In this document: piece after piece, positions 37,447 through 37,500 of the stretch | Position numbering within the stretch: the first letter of the stretch is position 1 | Layout: each line of letters begins with the position of its first letter | NCBI RefSeq assembly: GCF_964340395.1 | Contig: NC_135561.1 | Coordinates: 8,143,732-8,181,231 of the forward strand | DNA from: Glandiceps talaboti | Taxonomy: Eukaryota; Hemichordata; Enteropneusta; Spengelidae | Length of the DNA: 37,500 nt | Reading direction: 5' to 3' | Position numbers and translations under genes: made by a program | The notes under the pieces: model-generated | Databases searched by the model: none | What the model saw: only the letters and a program-made list of their open reading frames with translations | Told to the model about the DNA's origin: nothing

Positions 37447-37500
37447 ATGGCCGCTTTGTGGTGTAGTGTCTTTCTGTTGGCACTTGCAAACTGTATTACA
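37447..37500 (+). CDS. 5' end of a gene with a probable signal peptide (truncated by the window)
   Basis: The ATG has A at -3 and G at +4. The 18 visible codons read MAALWCSVFLLALANCIT, a short N region followed by a hydrophobic core, as in a secretory signal peptide. The gene continues beyond the window, so its identity cannot be given. Confidence 0.6.
   Translation, partial: MAALWCSVFLLALANCIT

Overview
The window is animal nuclear DNA: AT-rich, intron-containing genes, GT-AG splice sites whose phases match from exon to exon, and many microsatellites, minisatellites, tRNA-derived SINEs and foldback (MITE-like) elements. The gene content (RDM1, a SATB/Dve-type CMP-homeobox gene, a VIAAT-like transporter) and the SINE types suggest an invertebrate deuterostome. 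A hemichordate or amphioxus seems most likely, but this is inference and I cannot name the species. Three genes can be assembled exon by exon and a fourth begins at the right edge.

Layout, left to right. 1-1.7 kb: no convincing gene. 1746-6790 (+): three-exon, about 459-residue SLC32/VIAAT-like vesicular amino-acid transporter. 6.8-9.1 kb: intergenic, with a foldback element and a long GA tract. 9112-13488 (+): RDM1 (RRM plus RAD52 motif), six exons, 293 residues, with a 153-bp tandem duplication of half of exon 5 inside its last intron. 13.5-19.5 kb: the tail-to-tail gap, with a 68-bp-TIR element in the probable RDM1 3' UTR, a run of twelve perfect SRF-type CArG boxes, a SINE inside a tandem repeat, and a TIR element related to one at 33.2 kb. 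36703 down to 19478 (-): a large SATB/Dve-family gene with an N-terminal ULD/CMP domain split over two exons, a CUT-like segment, a 1964-bp exon with two intact homeodomains and one degenerate one, a second CUT-like segment, and two further homeodomain exons. 37447-37500 (+): first 18 codons of a divergently transcribed gene that start like a signal peptide.

The most interesting item is the minus-strand homeobox gene. It has five homeodomain-like units and two CUT-like units, so a CUT-like plus homeodomain module appears to have been duplicated within one gene. The last two homeodomains lie in neighbouring exons that both accept the same phase-1 intron and both end in their own stop codon. 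An AATAAA lies between them. That arrangement predicts mutually exclusive terminal exons that swap the DNA-binding domain of the protein. The other notable signal is the CArG-box cluster at 15.65-16.24 kb.

No functional link between the three genes is apparent; they look like ordinary neighbours. RDM1 and the homeobox gene are convergent. The homeobox gene and the signal-peptide gene are divergent, with about 740 bp between their start codons.
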